From the NCBI GenBank assembly GCA_005879435.1, contig VBKX01000391.1:1920-7434 (forward strand): a stretch of 5,515 bases of DNA. Direction: 5' to 3'. The translations under genes were made by a program, and so were the position numbers. The notes beneath the pieces are model-generated. The model ran no database searches. It had not been told where the DNA came from and saw only the letters and a program-made list of their open reading frames with translations. The stretch's first letter is position 1; every line of letters begins with the position of its first letter. This document shows positions 1-5,376 of this stretch, piece by piece. The stretch is from Deltaproteobacteria bacterium (lineage in GTDB: Bacteria; Desulfobacterota; Binatia; UBA9968).

Positions 1-265
1 CGCCGTCGCCGGTTGCATGATGACTTTGCTCGTTGACCTGACGCCGGCCCTCGGCCCCGCTTACACGCTGCCCGCTTTCGTGATCGTGATCGTCGGCGGG
101 CTCGGCTCCATGTCCGGCGCCCTCGCCGGCGGCGTGCTCATCGGCGTCTCCGAAGCGCTTGCCGGTTTCTACTTCACGCCTTCGGCGAAGAGCATGTTCA
201 GCTTCTCTTTGTTGATTCTCGTCTTGCTATTTCGCCCCCGCGGCTTGTTAGGCAACAAGTTGTGA
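1..265 (+). CDS. livH: Branched-chain amino acid type ABC transporter permease LivH, C-terminal fragment (gene enters from the left edge)
   Basis: This is one of the two inner-membrane permeases of a HAAT-family importer for branched-chain amino acids or similar small carboxylate/amide substrates. The reading frame is open from base 2, so the ATG at 17 is internal and the gene starts outside the window. The 87 visible residues show the family's C-terminal pattern: a hydrophobic segment carrying AFVIVIVGGLGSMSGALAGG, then a helix with GVLIGVSEAL, then a last membrane segment (FSLLILVLLF) that runs into the typical cytoplasmic end RPRGLLG. The TGA stop (263-265) overlaps the GTG start of the next permease gene, as expected for an operon. 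The fold and role are secure; the actual substrate is not determined by this fragment. Confidence 0.93.
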   Translation, partial: AVAGCMMTLLVDLTPALGPAYTLPAFVIVIVGGLGSMSGALAGGVLIGVSEALAGFYFTPSAKSMFSFSLLILVLLFRPRGLLGNKL

Positions 266-1233
266 ACCGCCGCGCGAACCGGTTGCTCGCGGCCTTGGGT
301 GCCGTCCTGCTCGTCCTACCCGCTGTTGCCGATAACTATCTATTATCGATCGTGACGTTGTTCTTGTTCTTCGCCTACGCGGGCCAGGCATGGAACATCA
401 TGATGGGCTTCGCCGGGCAACTATCGCTCGGCCATTCCCTCTATCTCGGCGTGGGCGGATACGCCGCGGGCGCGCTCTATTTTCATTTCGGCATCGGTCC
501 CTGGGCGGGGTTGTGGCTTGCGATCATGATTTGCGCCTTGTCCGGCGCAGCGATCGGCGCGCTCGCCTTTCGTTACGGTGTCTCCGGCGTGTACTTTACG
601 TTGCTGACGATTGCCTTTGCCGAATTCACCCGCGTCGGCTTCGATCACTTCGCCTGGGTCGGCGGCTCCGGCGGCATGTTTCTCAAGGTCGCAGAGCGCG
701 ATCAAATCGACCTTCTCAATCTGCGCGGCACGCCGGCGATGTTCTACTACGTCATTCTTGGACTCGCCGCGGCGGCCTTTGCGCTGAGCGGATGGCTGCT
801 GCGCAGCCGCGCCGGTTACTATTGGCAGGCGATACGTGAAAACGAAGACGCGGCGCAGGCCCTCGGCATCAATACATTTCACTGGAAAATACTCGCGATA
901 ACCATCAGCTCGGCCATGACCGCGATAGCGGGGGTTTTCTCGGCGTTTTACTACGGCAATCTTTTTCCGGAGCAAATTTTCAACATGAGCCGTTCCATCG
1001 AAATCATGCTCGGTCCGATCATCGGCGGCATCGGCACGCTTTTCGGCCCTATTCTCGGTGCCGCACTGCTGACCCTCGTCGCCGAGAGCACTACAGAGGT
1101 CGTGGCGGCGCTGGGTTGGGAGACTCCAGGGATAAAGCAATTGATCTACGGCATCGTTCTTTTCGTCGTAATCGTTCTCTTACCCCATGGCGTTTGGCCC
1201 GCGCTGGCGCGTAAGCTCAAGGTGACCAAATGA
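262..1233 (+). CDS. livM: Branched-chain amino acid type ABC transporter permease LivM
   Basis: This is the second membrane permease (323 aa, normal length for the family) and is expected to pair with LivH in the inner membrane. I see about eight or nine hydrophobic segments, the first at roughly residues 8-22 and the last at 292-309. The LivM hallmark G-F-A-G-Q-L-S-L-G-H lies at residues 49-58. The cytoplasmic coupling loop that docks on the ATPases, AIRENEDAAQALGIN, is at residues 190-204. The chosen start is the GTG at 262, which overlaps the livH stop in a GTGA junction. There is no strong Shine-Dalgarno sequence before it, which fits translational coupling. The basic N-terminus (NRRANR) followed by a membrane helix supports this start. 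The C-terminus (LLPHGVWPALARKLK) is the usual short cytoplasmic tail. Substrate could be branched-chain amino acids, amides, urea or aromatic acids, all known for this family. Confidence 0.95.
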   Translation: MNRRANRLLAALGAVLLVLPAVADNYLLSIVTLFLFFAYAGQAWNIMMGFAGQLSLGHSLYLGVGGYAAGALYFHFGIGPWAGLWLAIMICALSGAAIGALAFRYGVSGVYFTLLTIAFAEFTRVGFDHFAWVGGSGGMFLKVAERDQIDLLNLRGTPAMFYYVILGLAAAAFALSGWLLRSRAGYYWQAIRENEDAAQALGINTFHWKILAITISSAMTAIAGVFSAFYYGNLFPEQIFNMSRSIEIMLGPIIGGIGTLFGPILGAALLTLVAESTTEVVAALGWETPGIKQLIYGIVLFVVIVLLPHGVWPALARKLKVTK

Positions 1234-1958
1234 GCGCGTTATTGAATGTGCAAAACGTCAGCAAATCCTTTCGCGGCCTCAGGGCAGTGACCGATGTGTC
1301 TTTTGAAATCGATCCGGGCGCGATCGTCGCGCTCATCGGTCCCAACGGCGCCGGCAAGACAACGATCTTCAACATGGTCGCCGGCGCGCTCGCAGCCGAC
1401 TCAGGCGCGATCTTGTTCGAAGACAGACCCATTCGTGGACTCCGACCGGACGAGGTTTGCACCCTCGGCATCGGCCGTACTTTCCAGATCGTCAAACCCT
1501 TCGCCGGTCTTTCAGTGCTCGACAACGTGGTGGTCGGCGCGCTTAAGCGCTGTACGAGGGTAAACGAAGCGCGCCGCATTGCAGCGACGATTCTCGAAAC
1601 ACTGGGACTCGGCCACAAGCACGACGTACCCGCTTCCTCACTGACTCCGACGGATCGAAAGAAACTCGAGGTCGCGCGCGCCCTCGCCACTCGCCCAAGA
1701 CTATTGCTCCTCGACGAAGTCATGGCCGGATTGCGCCCGAAGGAATGCGACGACTTGGTGGCTACGTTTCGCGAGATCAATCAGCGCGAAAGCATCACCA
1801 TTCTTTTGATCGAGCATGTCATGCGGGCGGTGATGGCTCTCGCGGAAAAAATCATCGTGCTTCATCACGGTGAAGTCATCGCTCAAGGGACGCCCGGGCA
1901 GGTCGTCAAGGAGCCAGCGGTGCTCGAATGCTATCTCGGCGAGGAGACGGAGATATGA
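1230..1958 (+). CDS. livG: Branched-chain amino acid type ABC transporter ATP-binding protein LivG
   Basis: This is a cytoplasmic ATPase subunit (242 aa) expected to form a heterodimer with LivF and drive LivHM. Walker A GPNGAGKT is at residues 37-44, the Q-loop Gln at 86 (RTFQ), Walker B RLLLLDE at 157-163 with catalytic Glu163, and the H-loop His at 196 (IEHVM). The signature motif, usually LSGGQ or LSYGQ, is replaced by LTPTD at 138-142, followed by a recognisable family context (RKKLEVARALA). After Walker B the sequence reads DEVMAGL instead of the commoner DEPxAGL. The ATG overlaps the livM stop (ATGA), with a Shine-Dalgarno-like AAGGTG at 1219-1224, five bases upstream. The family assignment is firm. 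I recall similar non-LSGGQ signatures in some LivG relatives, so this is probably a lineage trait and not damage. Confidence 0.95.
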   Translation: MSALLNVQNVSKSFRGLRAVTDVSFEIDPGAIVALIGPNGAGKTTIFNMVAGALAADSGAILFEDRPIRGLRPDEVCTLGIGRTFQIVKPFAGLSVLDNVVVGALKRCTRVNEARRIAATILETLGLGHKHDVPASSLTPTDRKKLEVARALATRPRLLLLDEVMAGLRPKECDDLVATFREINQRESITILLIEHVMRAVMALAEKIIVLHHGEVIAQGTPGQVVKEPAVLECYLGEETEI

Positions 1959-2668
1959 CGGCTCTGCTCGAAGTGACAGATCTAGAGTTGTTTTACGGCG
2001 ACGCGCAAGTCCTTGCGAGCGTCTCGCTGCAAATTCCCCAAGGCGGAATTGTCGCCATCGTCGGCGCCAACGGCGCGGGAAAGTCGTCGCTGATCCGCGC
2101 GATCGCCGGCATCGAGCGGCCCGGCGCAGGAAAAATAGTCTTCGCCGGGCGCGATATCACTGGTCTGGAGTCACACGTGATCTGCAATCTCGGCATAGGC
2201 CAGGTTGCCGAGGGCCGTCAACTGTTCCCGACTTTGACCACGATGGAGAATCTGGCGATGGGCGCGATGCTGCCGCGCGCCCGCGCCAAAATGAAACAGA
2301 TGATGGATGAAGTATTTGAGCTCTTTCCGCTTCTCGGCGAGCGCAGAAAACAACTTGCGGGCACGCTCTCCGGCGGCGAGCAGCAGATGCTCGCCATCGG
2401 CCGTTGTCTGATGGGCCGTCCCGAGCTGATCATGTTCGACGAGCCCTCTCTCGGCCTCGCGCCGGCAATCGTCCAGCAGCTGCTTCAGGCGATTCGCAAG
2501 CTTAACCGGCAAGGCCTGACGGTCTTGCTGGTCGAACAAAACGTCGGCGTATCGCTGAAAATTTCCCAGCACGCTTATGTGCTCGAGAACGGCAGGATCG
2601 TGATGTCAGGTTCGGGCGGTGAATTGCTGAATGACGACCGGGTGCGAGAGGCGTATCTCGGACTGTAA
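1955..2668 (+). CDS. livF: Branched-chain amino acid type ABC transporter ATP-binding protein LivF
   Basis: This is the second ATPase subunit (237 aa), the partner of LivG. Walker A GANGAGKS is at residues 37-44, a full signature LSGGEQ at 138-143, and Walker B LIMFDE at 158-163 with Glu163. The Q-loop position carries Glu86 (VAEGRQLFP) and the H-loop position carries Gln195 (VEQN). Both are normal for LivF and separate it from LivG. The start is the ATG at 1955, which overlaps the livG stop in an ATGA junction and has GAGGAG at 1941-1946 upstream. An in-frame ATG at 1928 would add nine polar residues and lies deep inside livG, so it is less likely. The C-terminal VREAYLGL is typical of the family. 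This is the last gene of the importer operon in the window: the next gene is on the opposite strand and a hairpin follows 15 bases after the stop. Confidence 0.95.
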   Translation: MTALLEVTDLELFYGDAQVLASVSLQIPQGGIVAIVGANGAGKSSLIRAIAGIERPGAGKIVFAGRDITGLESHVICNLGIGQVAEGRQLFPTLTTMENLAMGAMLPRARAKMKQMMDEVFELFPLLGERRKQLAGTLSGGEQQMLAIGRCLMGRPELIMFDEPSLGLAPAIVQQLLQAIRKLNRQGLTVLLVEQNVGVSLKISQHAYVLENGRIVMSGSGGELLNDDRVREAYLGL

Positions 2669-2671
2669 CTT

Positions 2672-2742
2672 GTTCAAGGTTCAACGTTCAAAGTTCAAGG
2701 TTGGAAACGAATGCGTTGAACGCGGAACCTTGAACTTTGAAC
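2672..2742. repeat. Palindromic array of 7-bp units (GTTCAAN / NTTGAAC)
   Basis: Bases 2672-2699 are four head-to-tail 7-bp units: GTTCAAG, GTTCAAC, GTTCAAA, GTTCAAG. Bases 2715-2742 are four units in the opposite orientation, also in 7-bp register: GTTGAAC, GCGGAAC, CTTGAAC, TTTGAAC, of which the second is degenerate. The two halves are separated by 15 bases. This lies between the converging ends of livF and the small minus-strand gene and is not coding. From general experience such arrays occur as dispersed intergenic elements in some environmental bacterial genomes; whether that holds for this genome cannot be judged from one copy. Confidence 0.85.
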
Positions 2743-2744
2743 GT
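2684..2744. terminator. Long hairpin between convergent genes, candidate shared terminator
   Basis: Bases 2684-2702 and 2726-2744 are perfect reverse complements over 19 bp with a 23-base loop. On the + strand the stem is followed by a T-rich stretch (TTCTTATTTTA, 2746-2756), as in an intrinsic terminator for livF. On the minus strand the stem begins nine bases after the TAA of the small gene, but its far side has no clear T-run. The stem is not GC-rich and is made of the 7-bp repeat units, so a repeat that merely happens to lie here is a real alternative. Confidence 0.5.
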
Positions 2745-2753
2745 GTTCTTATT

Positions 2754-3047
2754 TTACCGCCAGCCCCACCAACCGCGATGATCCCAACGGTCGTTGCGCA
2801 GATCTCTACGGTCCCTCGAAATTTCCCGGCGGTCTTGCCAAATCTCGCGCCGGTCGCGGGCAAGCTCCGCCCTGCCAGCCCCGTTGTGCAAATCACGGAA
2901 AAACTCTCTCCGGTCCCGGTGGAGCTCGCCGAAGTCACTGCGTAGCTCGTGCCGATCATGCCGGACGTCGGCCAACGCTGGCGCCGCTACGGCGACCAAA
3001 CCGCCCAGAACCAAAGCCCCTAAAAACATGTTTTTCGCTATTTTCAT
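2754..3047 (-). CDS. Small secreted Arg/Asp-rich heptad-repeat protein of unknown function
   Basis: I do not recognise a named family. The 97-residue product has a clear Sec signal peptide: basic MKIAKN, a hydrophobic core of about residues 7-22, and an A-x-A type site (PALA) predicting cleavage after Ala26. The mature 71 residues are highly charged and lack cysteine. They are largely built of 7-residue units beginning with Asp: D31, D38, D45, D52, then D65, D72, D79, D86, with typical units DRREIWQ, DRREISR and DRRDLRN. A 13-residue step between D52 and D65 breaks the phase by one. The pattern suggests a charged amphipathic helix in the periplasm; the tail is Trp/Gly-rich (WDHRGWWGWR). The start has a perfect AGGAGGT (3059 down to 3053) five bases upstream. 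The gene converges on livF and diverges from the ThDP enzyme gene. A periplasmic stress or envelope-binding role is only a guess. Confidence 0.82.
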   Translation of the reverse strand: MKIAKNMFLGALVLGGLVAVAAPALADVRHDRHELRSDFGELHRDRREFFRDLHNGAGRAELARDRREIWQDRREISRDRRDLRNDRWDHRGWWGWR

Positions 3048-3050
3048 GTG

Positions 3051-3107
3051 AAACCTCCTGTATTGTACCCTCTGTGAACCTTAGACGGTCCAAGAACACG
3101 GAGGTTT
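3051..3107 (-). promoter_or_regulatory. Possible Shine-Dalgarno-hiding leader hairpin of the small secreted-protein gene
   Basis: Read on the minus strand, AAACCTCC (from 3107 down to 3100) is an exact complement of GGAGGTTT (3058 down to 3051), which contains the ribosome binding site. Pairing gives an 8-bp stem with a 41-base loop that would block initiation. Within the loop a second helix GGACC/GGTTC (3091-3087 with 3080-3076) forms only in the minus-strand RNA, through one G-U pair; the + strand version has an A-C mismatch. Function is inferred. It requires transcription to start upstream of 3107, which is not shown. Confidence 0.3.
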
Positions 3108-3193
3108 ACCGTGATTAAAATTTCCACGATATTAGATATTTCGAATAATTCCTGTCTTTGACGCTGGACGAGCTGTACTAGCAAACGCGACCA

Positions 3194-3206
3194 TTGACCC
3201 GGTCAA
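3194..3206. promoter_or_regulatory. Dyad TTGACC-C-GGTCAA, candidate operator
   Basis: This is a perfect 6+1+6 palindrome in the divergent spacer. A further copy of the half-site context, CTTTGAC, sits at 3156-3162 and is an exact inverted match to GTCAAAG at 3202-3208. It lies about 230 bases before the ThDP enzyme start and 150 bases before the small gene's start. The symmetry suggests a dimeric repressor or activator, but no regulator gene is visible and the family cannot be named. Confidence 0.35.
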
Positions 3207-3419
3207 AGATCGGGGAAGGGAATCCGCGCTTTCAACGTGATTTCTTCGGTCCTTGACGGACTGCTCGATTTCCCGCTAACAAAGGCTTGCAGAAGCGACG
3301 CTTAAAAGGTAACTCAGTAGGCGCGATTCAATAAACGAGCGACCGGGATCGGAATCCTTTTGTTCAGTTGATGACGATCGAACCGGCGAATCATTTTCTC
3401 TTCTCGACCCATTAGATTC

Positions 3420-3426
3420 AGGAGGT
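3420..3426 (+). promoter_or_regulatory. Ribosome binding site of the ThDP enzyme gene
   Basis: AGGAGGT, a full match to the Shine-Dalgarno consensus, lies seven bases before the ATG at 3434 and fixes the start of the 595-residue enzyme. Confidence 0.85.
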
Positions 3427-3433
3427 ACCGGGC

Positions 3434-5221
3434 ATGAGCGAGCCATCGAAGCAAGGCGACAGCGGCATCAAAAAATCCCCGCAGCGTTGGCAATCCGACG
3501 TCATCGTCGATCTGATCAAGCAGTACGAGTTTCCGTACATCGCGCTCAATCCCGGCGCAAGTTACCGCGGCTTGCACGACTCGCTGGTCAATTACGGCGA
3601 GAACCAGCCGCCGATGCTGCTCTGCAATCATGAAAAAATCGCGGTGCAAATCGCCCACGGTTACGCCAAAGCAACCGGCAAGCCGATGATGGCGATTGTT
3701 CACAATGTCGTCGGACTGCTGCACGCGCCGATGGGGATTTACTATGCCTACATCGATCGCTCGCCGGTCTTTATCGTCGGCGCCACCGGGCCGATGGACG
3801 AGAAGTTGCGCCGCCCGTTCATCGACTGGATTCACACCGCCTTTGCTCAAGGCGACGTGGTGCGCGGTTTTACGAAATGGGATTATCAGCCGGGCAGCAT
3901 CCACGGCGTGCCGGATTCGTTTGCGCGCGCCTACTCGATCATGATGAGCGAGCCGCAAGGTCCCGTGTATATGGTTTACGACTCGGCGATGCAGGAAAGC
4001 CCGATGAAAGAGGAGATGGCGCTGCCGAAGTTTAAAGTAAAAGTTCCATCGCGCGTTGCGCCGGAACCGGCGGTCGTCGAAGAAGCCGCCGATATGCTCA
4101 TGGCAGCGGAGAGTCCGTTGTTGCTGACGGAATATGCCGCGCGCATGCCCATCGGCTTTAACTCGACGGTTGAATTGGCCGAGACCGTCGGCGCTTCGGT
4201 GTATGACATCAACAAGCGCCTCGGCTTTCCCAATCGCCATCCGTTGAGCCTGAGCTTTCACGGCGACGCTTTCAAAGGCGTCGACGTGGTGGCGGCACTG
4301 GATGTCGTCGACTGGACGCGCGGCTCGCACAAGCTTAACACACAAACGCGCGAAGTCAGCGTCGTCACCGCGCCCGACTGCAAGTGGATCGACGTAGGCT
4401 TCGCCGATATCGAGATCAGCAAGTGGGCCACCGACTACAACAAACATCACAACTGGGATCTCCGCGTGCTCGGCGACAGCGCGCTGTCGCTCCCGGCGTT
4501 GACCGCCGCCTGCCGCAAGCGCATCGATGGTAATAAATCGTTGACCGCGAAAATTGACGAACGTAAAAAAGCCATCGGCGAAAAACACGCGCGCCAGTGG
4601 CAAAAGTGGCAAGACCAAGTCAAGGAGGAATGGAACGAGCGGCCGATGACTGAGTCGCGTCTGGCGCACGAGGTATGGCAAGTCATCAAGGATGACGACT
4701 GGGTGCTCACCGCCAACACGCTCAAAGAATGGGTGCACAAGGTCTGGGACTTCGACAAACCCTACCGCCACGTTGGCCGCGAGCTCGGCACCGGCACGCA
4801 GATCGGCATTTCCATCGGTGTCGCTCTTGCGCACAAGGGCACGGGCAAGCTCGTGATCGACTTGCAGCCCGACGGCGATTTGATGTTCGACTTGGGCGCG
4901 CTCTGGATGCCGATCAAGTATCAAATTCCAATGCTGATTGTCATGTACAACAACCGAGCTTATTACAACGACTGGGCGCACCAGATTCACATGGCGCACC
5001 AGCGCGGCACCGATCCGGCGCGGGCGTATATCGGAATGGACCTCGAAGGACCGCCGCCGGATTTCGCGCATATCGCCAAAGGCATCGGCTGGTATGCCGA
5101 AGGCCCGATCGAAGATCCCGCCGAAGTCGGCCCCGCGGTAAAGCGCGCCATCGCGCAAGTCAAAGCGGGCAAGCCGGCGCTGGTCGACGCCATCGTCTGG
5201 CGTCGCGGCGAGAACGCGTAA
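3434..5221 (+). CDS. Thiamine-diphosphate-dependent enzyme of the acetolactate synthase/benzoylformate decarboxylase superfamily, substrate unknown
   Basis: This 595-residue cytoplasmic enzyme probably decarboxylates or ligates a 2-oxo acid. It has three parts: an N-terminal pyrimidine-binding domain (about 18-200), a central domain (about 210-360) and a C-terminal diphosphate-binding domain (about 405-595). A charged, Lys/Glu/Trp-rich helical linker at 361-403 precedes the last. The cofactor-activating Glu is Glu67 (CNHEKIAV). NPGAS at 39-43 resembles the NPGS of benzoylformate decarboxylase. His90 (IVHNVVG) lies 23 residues after Glu67, the same spacing as His70 and Glu47 there. The ThDP/Mg motif is P479-D-G-D, ending in N506-N507; Asp480 to Asn507 is 27 residues, as in canonical enzymes, but the usual first Gly is Pro. 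QGPVYM (175-180) is another family hallmark. True acetolactate synthase is less likely because the His replaces its usual TSGPG-type loop. A close paralog follows on the same strand. Superfamily is certain; reaction is not. Confidence 0.93.
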   Translation: MSEPSKQGDSGIKKSPQRWQSDVIVDLIKQYEFPYIALNPGASYRGLHDSLVNYGENQPPMLLCNHEKIAVQIAHGYAKATGKPMMAIVHNVVGLLHAPMGIYYAYIDRSPVFIVGATGPMDEKLRRPFIDWIHTAFAQGDVVRGFTKWDYQPGSIHGVPDSFARAYSIMMSEPQGPVYMVYDSAMQESPMKEEMALPKFKVKVPSRVAPEPAVVEEAADMLMAAESPLLLTEYAARMPIGFNSTVELAETVGASVYDINKRLGFPNRHPLSLSFHGDAFKGVDVVAALDVVDWTRGSHKLNTQTREVSVVTAPDCKWIDVGFADIEISKWATDYNKHHNWDLRVLGDSALSLPALTAACRKRIDGNKSLTAKIDERKKAIGEKHARQWQKWQDQVKEEWNERPMTESRLAHEVWQVIKDDDWVLTANTLKEWVHKVWDFDKPYRHVGRELGTGTQIGISIGVALAHKGTGKLVIDLQPDGDLMFDLGALWMPIKYQIPMLIVMYNNRAYYNDWAHQIHMAHQRGTDPARAYIGMDLEGPPPDFAHIAKGIGWYAEGPIEDPAEVGPAVKRAIAQVKAGKPALVDAIVWRRGENA

Positions 5222-5233
5222 GAAAGAAAATAT

Positions 5234-5352
5234 AACCACAGAGAGCACAAAAGACACAAAAAATTTTATAGCCGCAAAGAACGCAAAGGAAAAAAATTTA
5301 GTGGCCAGGTTAAACCGGCCCAAATTTTGTGATCCTTGTGTTCTTTGTGGTT
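5234..5352. repeat. Imperfect palindrome of 9-bp units between the two ThDP enzyme genes
   Basis: The left arm (5237-5263) is three 9-bp units: CACAGAGAG, CACAAAAGA, CACAAAAAA. Two related units, CGCAAAGAA and CGCAAAGGA, follow at 5273-5290. The right arm (5323-5349) is three units in the opposite orientation: AATTTTGTG, ATCCTTGTG, TTCTTTGTG. The arms, bounded by AACC (5234) and GGTT (to 5352), can pair imperfectly. A small GC hairpin (5303-5306 with 5317-5320, plus 5308-5310 with 5314-5316) sits in the loop. AAATTT occurs at 5261-5266, 5294-5299 and 5322-5327, so alternative pairings exist. Similar CACAGAG-type spacer repeats are familiar from several environmental phyla. A role as terminator or mRNA processing site is possible but unproven. 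Confidence 0.8.
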
Positions 5353-5360
5353 AAAATCTT

Positions 5361-5367
5361 AAGGAGG
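5361..5367 (+). promoter_or_regulatory. Ribosome binding site of the second ThDP enzyme gene
   Basis: AAGGAGG lies nine bases before the ATG at 5377 and just eight bases after the right arm of the palindromic repeat. It marks the start of a gene that runs off the window. Confidence 0.85.
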
Positions 5368-5376
5368 ACATTTTTC

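Larger units (their letters stand above)
3048..3433. other. Divergent intergenic spacer between the small secreted-protein gene and the ThDP enzyme gene
   Basis: These 386 bases contain no convincing gene. They must hold the promoters of both flanking genes, since those are transcribed away from each other. An AT-rich patch at about 3115-3150 is the most promoter-like stretch for the minus-strand gene, but I see no good -35/-10 pair. For the + strand gene, TTGACG at 3253-3258 followed 18 bases later by TAACAA (3277-3282) is a weak match to a sigma-70 promoter. A small hairpin GTCC-TTGAC-GGAC spans 3249-3261 around that -35. The dyad at 3194-3206 and the leader hairpin at 3051-3107 are listed separately. 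Confidence 0.6.

Noticed and set aside
421..1140. 239-codon minus-strand frame opposite livM
   Set aside because: It is antisense to a well-supported permease, with low-complexity charged translation and no ribosome binding site that I can see.
1217..1780. 187-codon minus-strand frame opposite livG
   Set aside because: It is antisense shadow of the ATPase gene. Its Ser/Arg/Thr/Ala-rich composition is typical of such frames.
1928..1957. Upstream in-frame ATG for livF at 1928
   Set aside because: It would add nine polar residues and overlap livG by 31 bases. The ATG at 1955 gives the usual LivF N-terminus, the ATGA coupling junction and a GAGGAG at proper spacing.
2631..3051. Plus-strand frames (2631-2945 and 2794-3051) opposite the small secreted-protein gene
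   Set aside because: One starts inside livF and reads through the repeat. Neither has a signal peptide or a good ribosome binding site, whereas the minus-strand frame has both.
3111..3161. 16-codon GTG frame preceded by GGAGG at 3100-3104
   Set aside because: The spacing is good, but the GGAGG is better explained as the complement of the minus-strand ribosome binding site. The peptide is too short and featureless to support.
3293..3303. Palindrome AAGCG-A-CGCTT
   Set aside because: Five-base arms are expected often by chance in a spacer of this size, and nothing else supports a site here.
3371..3415. 14-codon ATG frame just before the ThDP enzyme, considered as an attenuator leader peptide
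   Set aside because: There is no Shine-Dalgarno, no run of Leu/Val/Ile codons as in acetolactate synthase operon leaders, and no following terminator hairpin.
3314..5323. 669-codon open frame on the minus strand opposite the ThDP enzyme gene
   Set aside because: It is fully antisense to a gene with clear motifs and a strong ribosome binding site. Its translation is Arg/His/Asp-rich with no recognisable domain, as expected from the codon bias of the real gene.
5234..5352. CRISPR array reading of the CACAAAGAA-type units
   Set aside because: Units are only 9 bp, contiguous without spacers, degenerate and arranged as a palindrome, and no cas gene is present.
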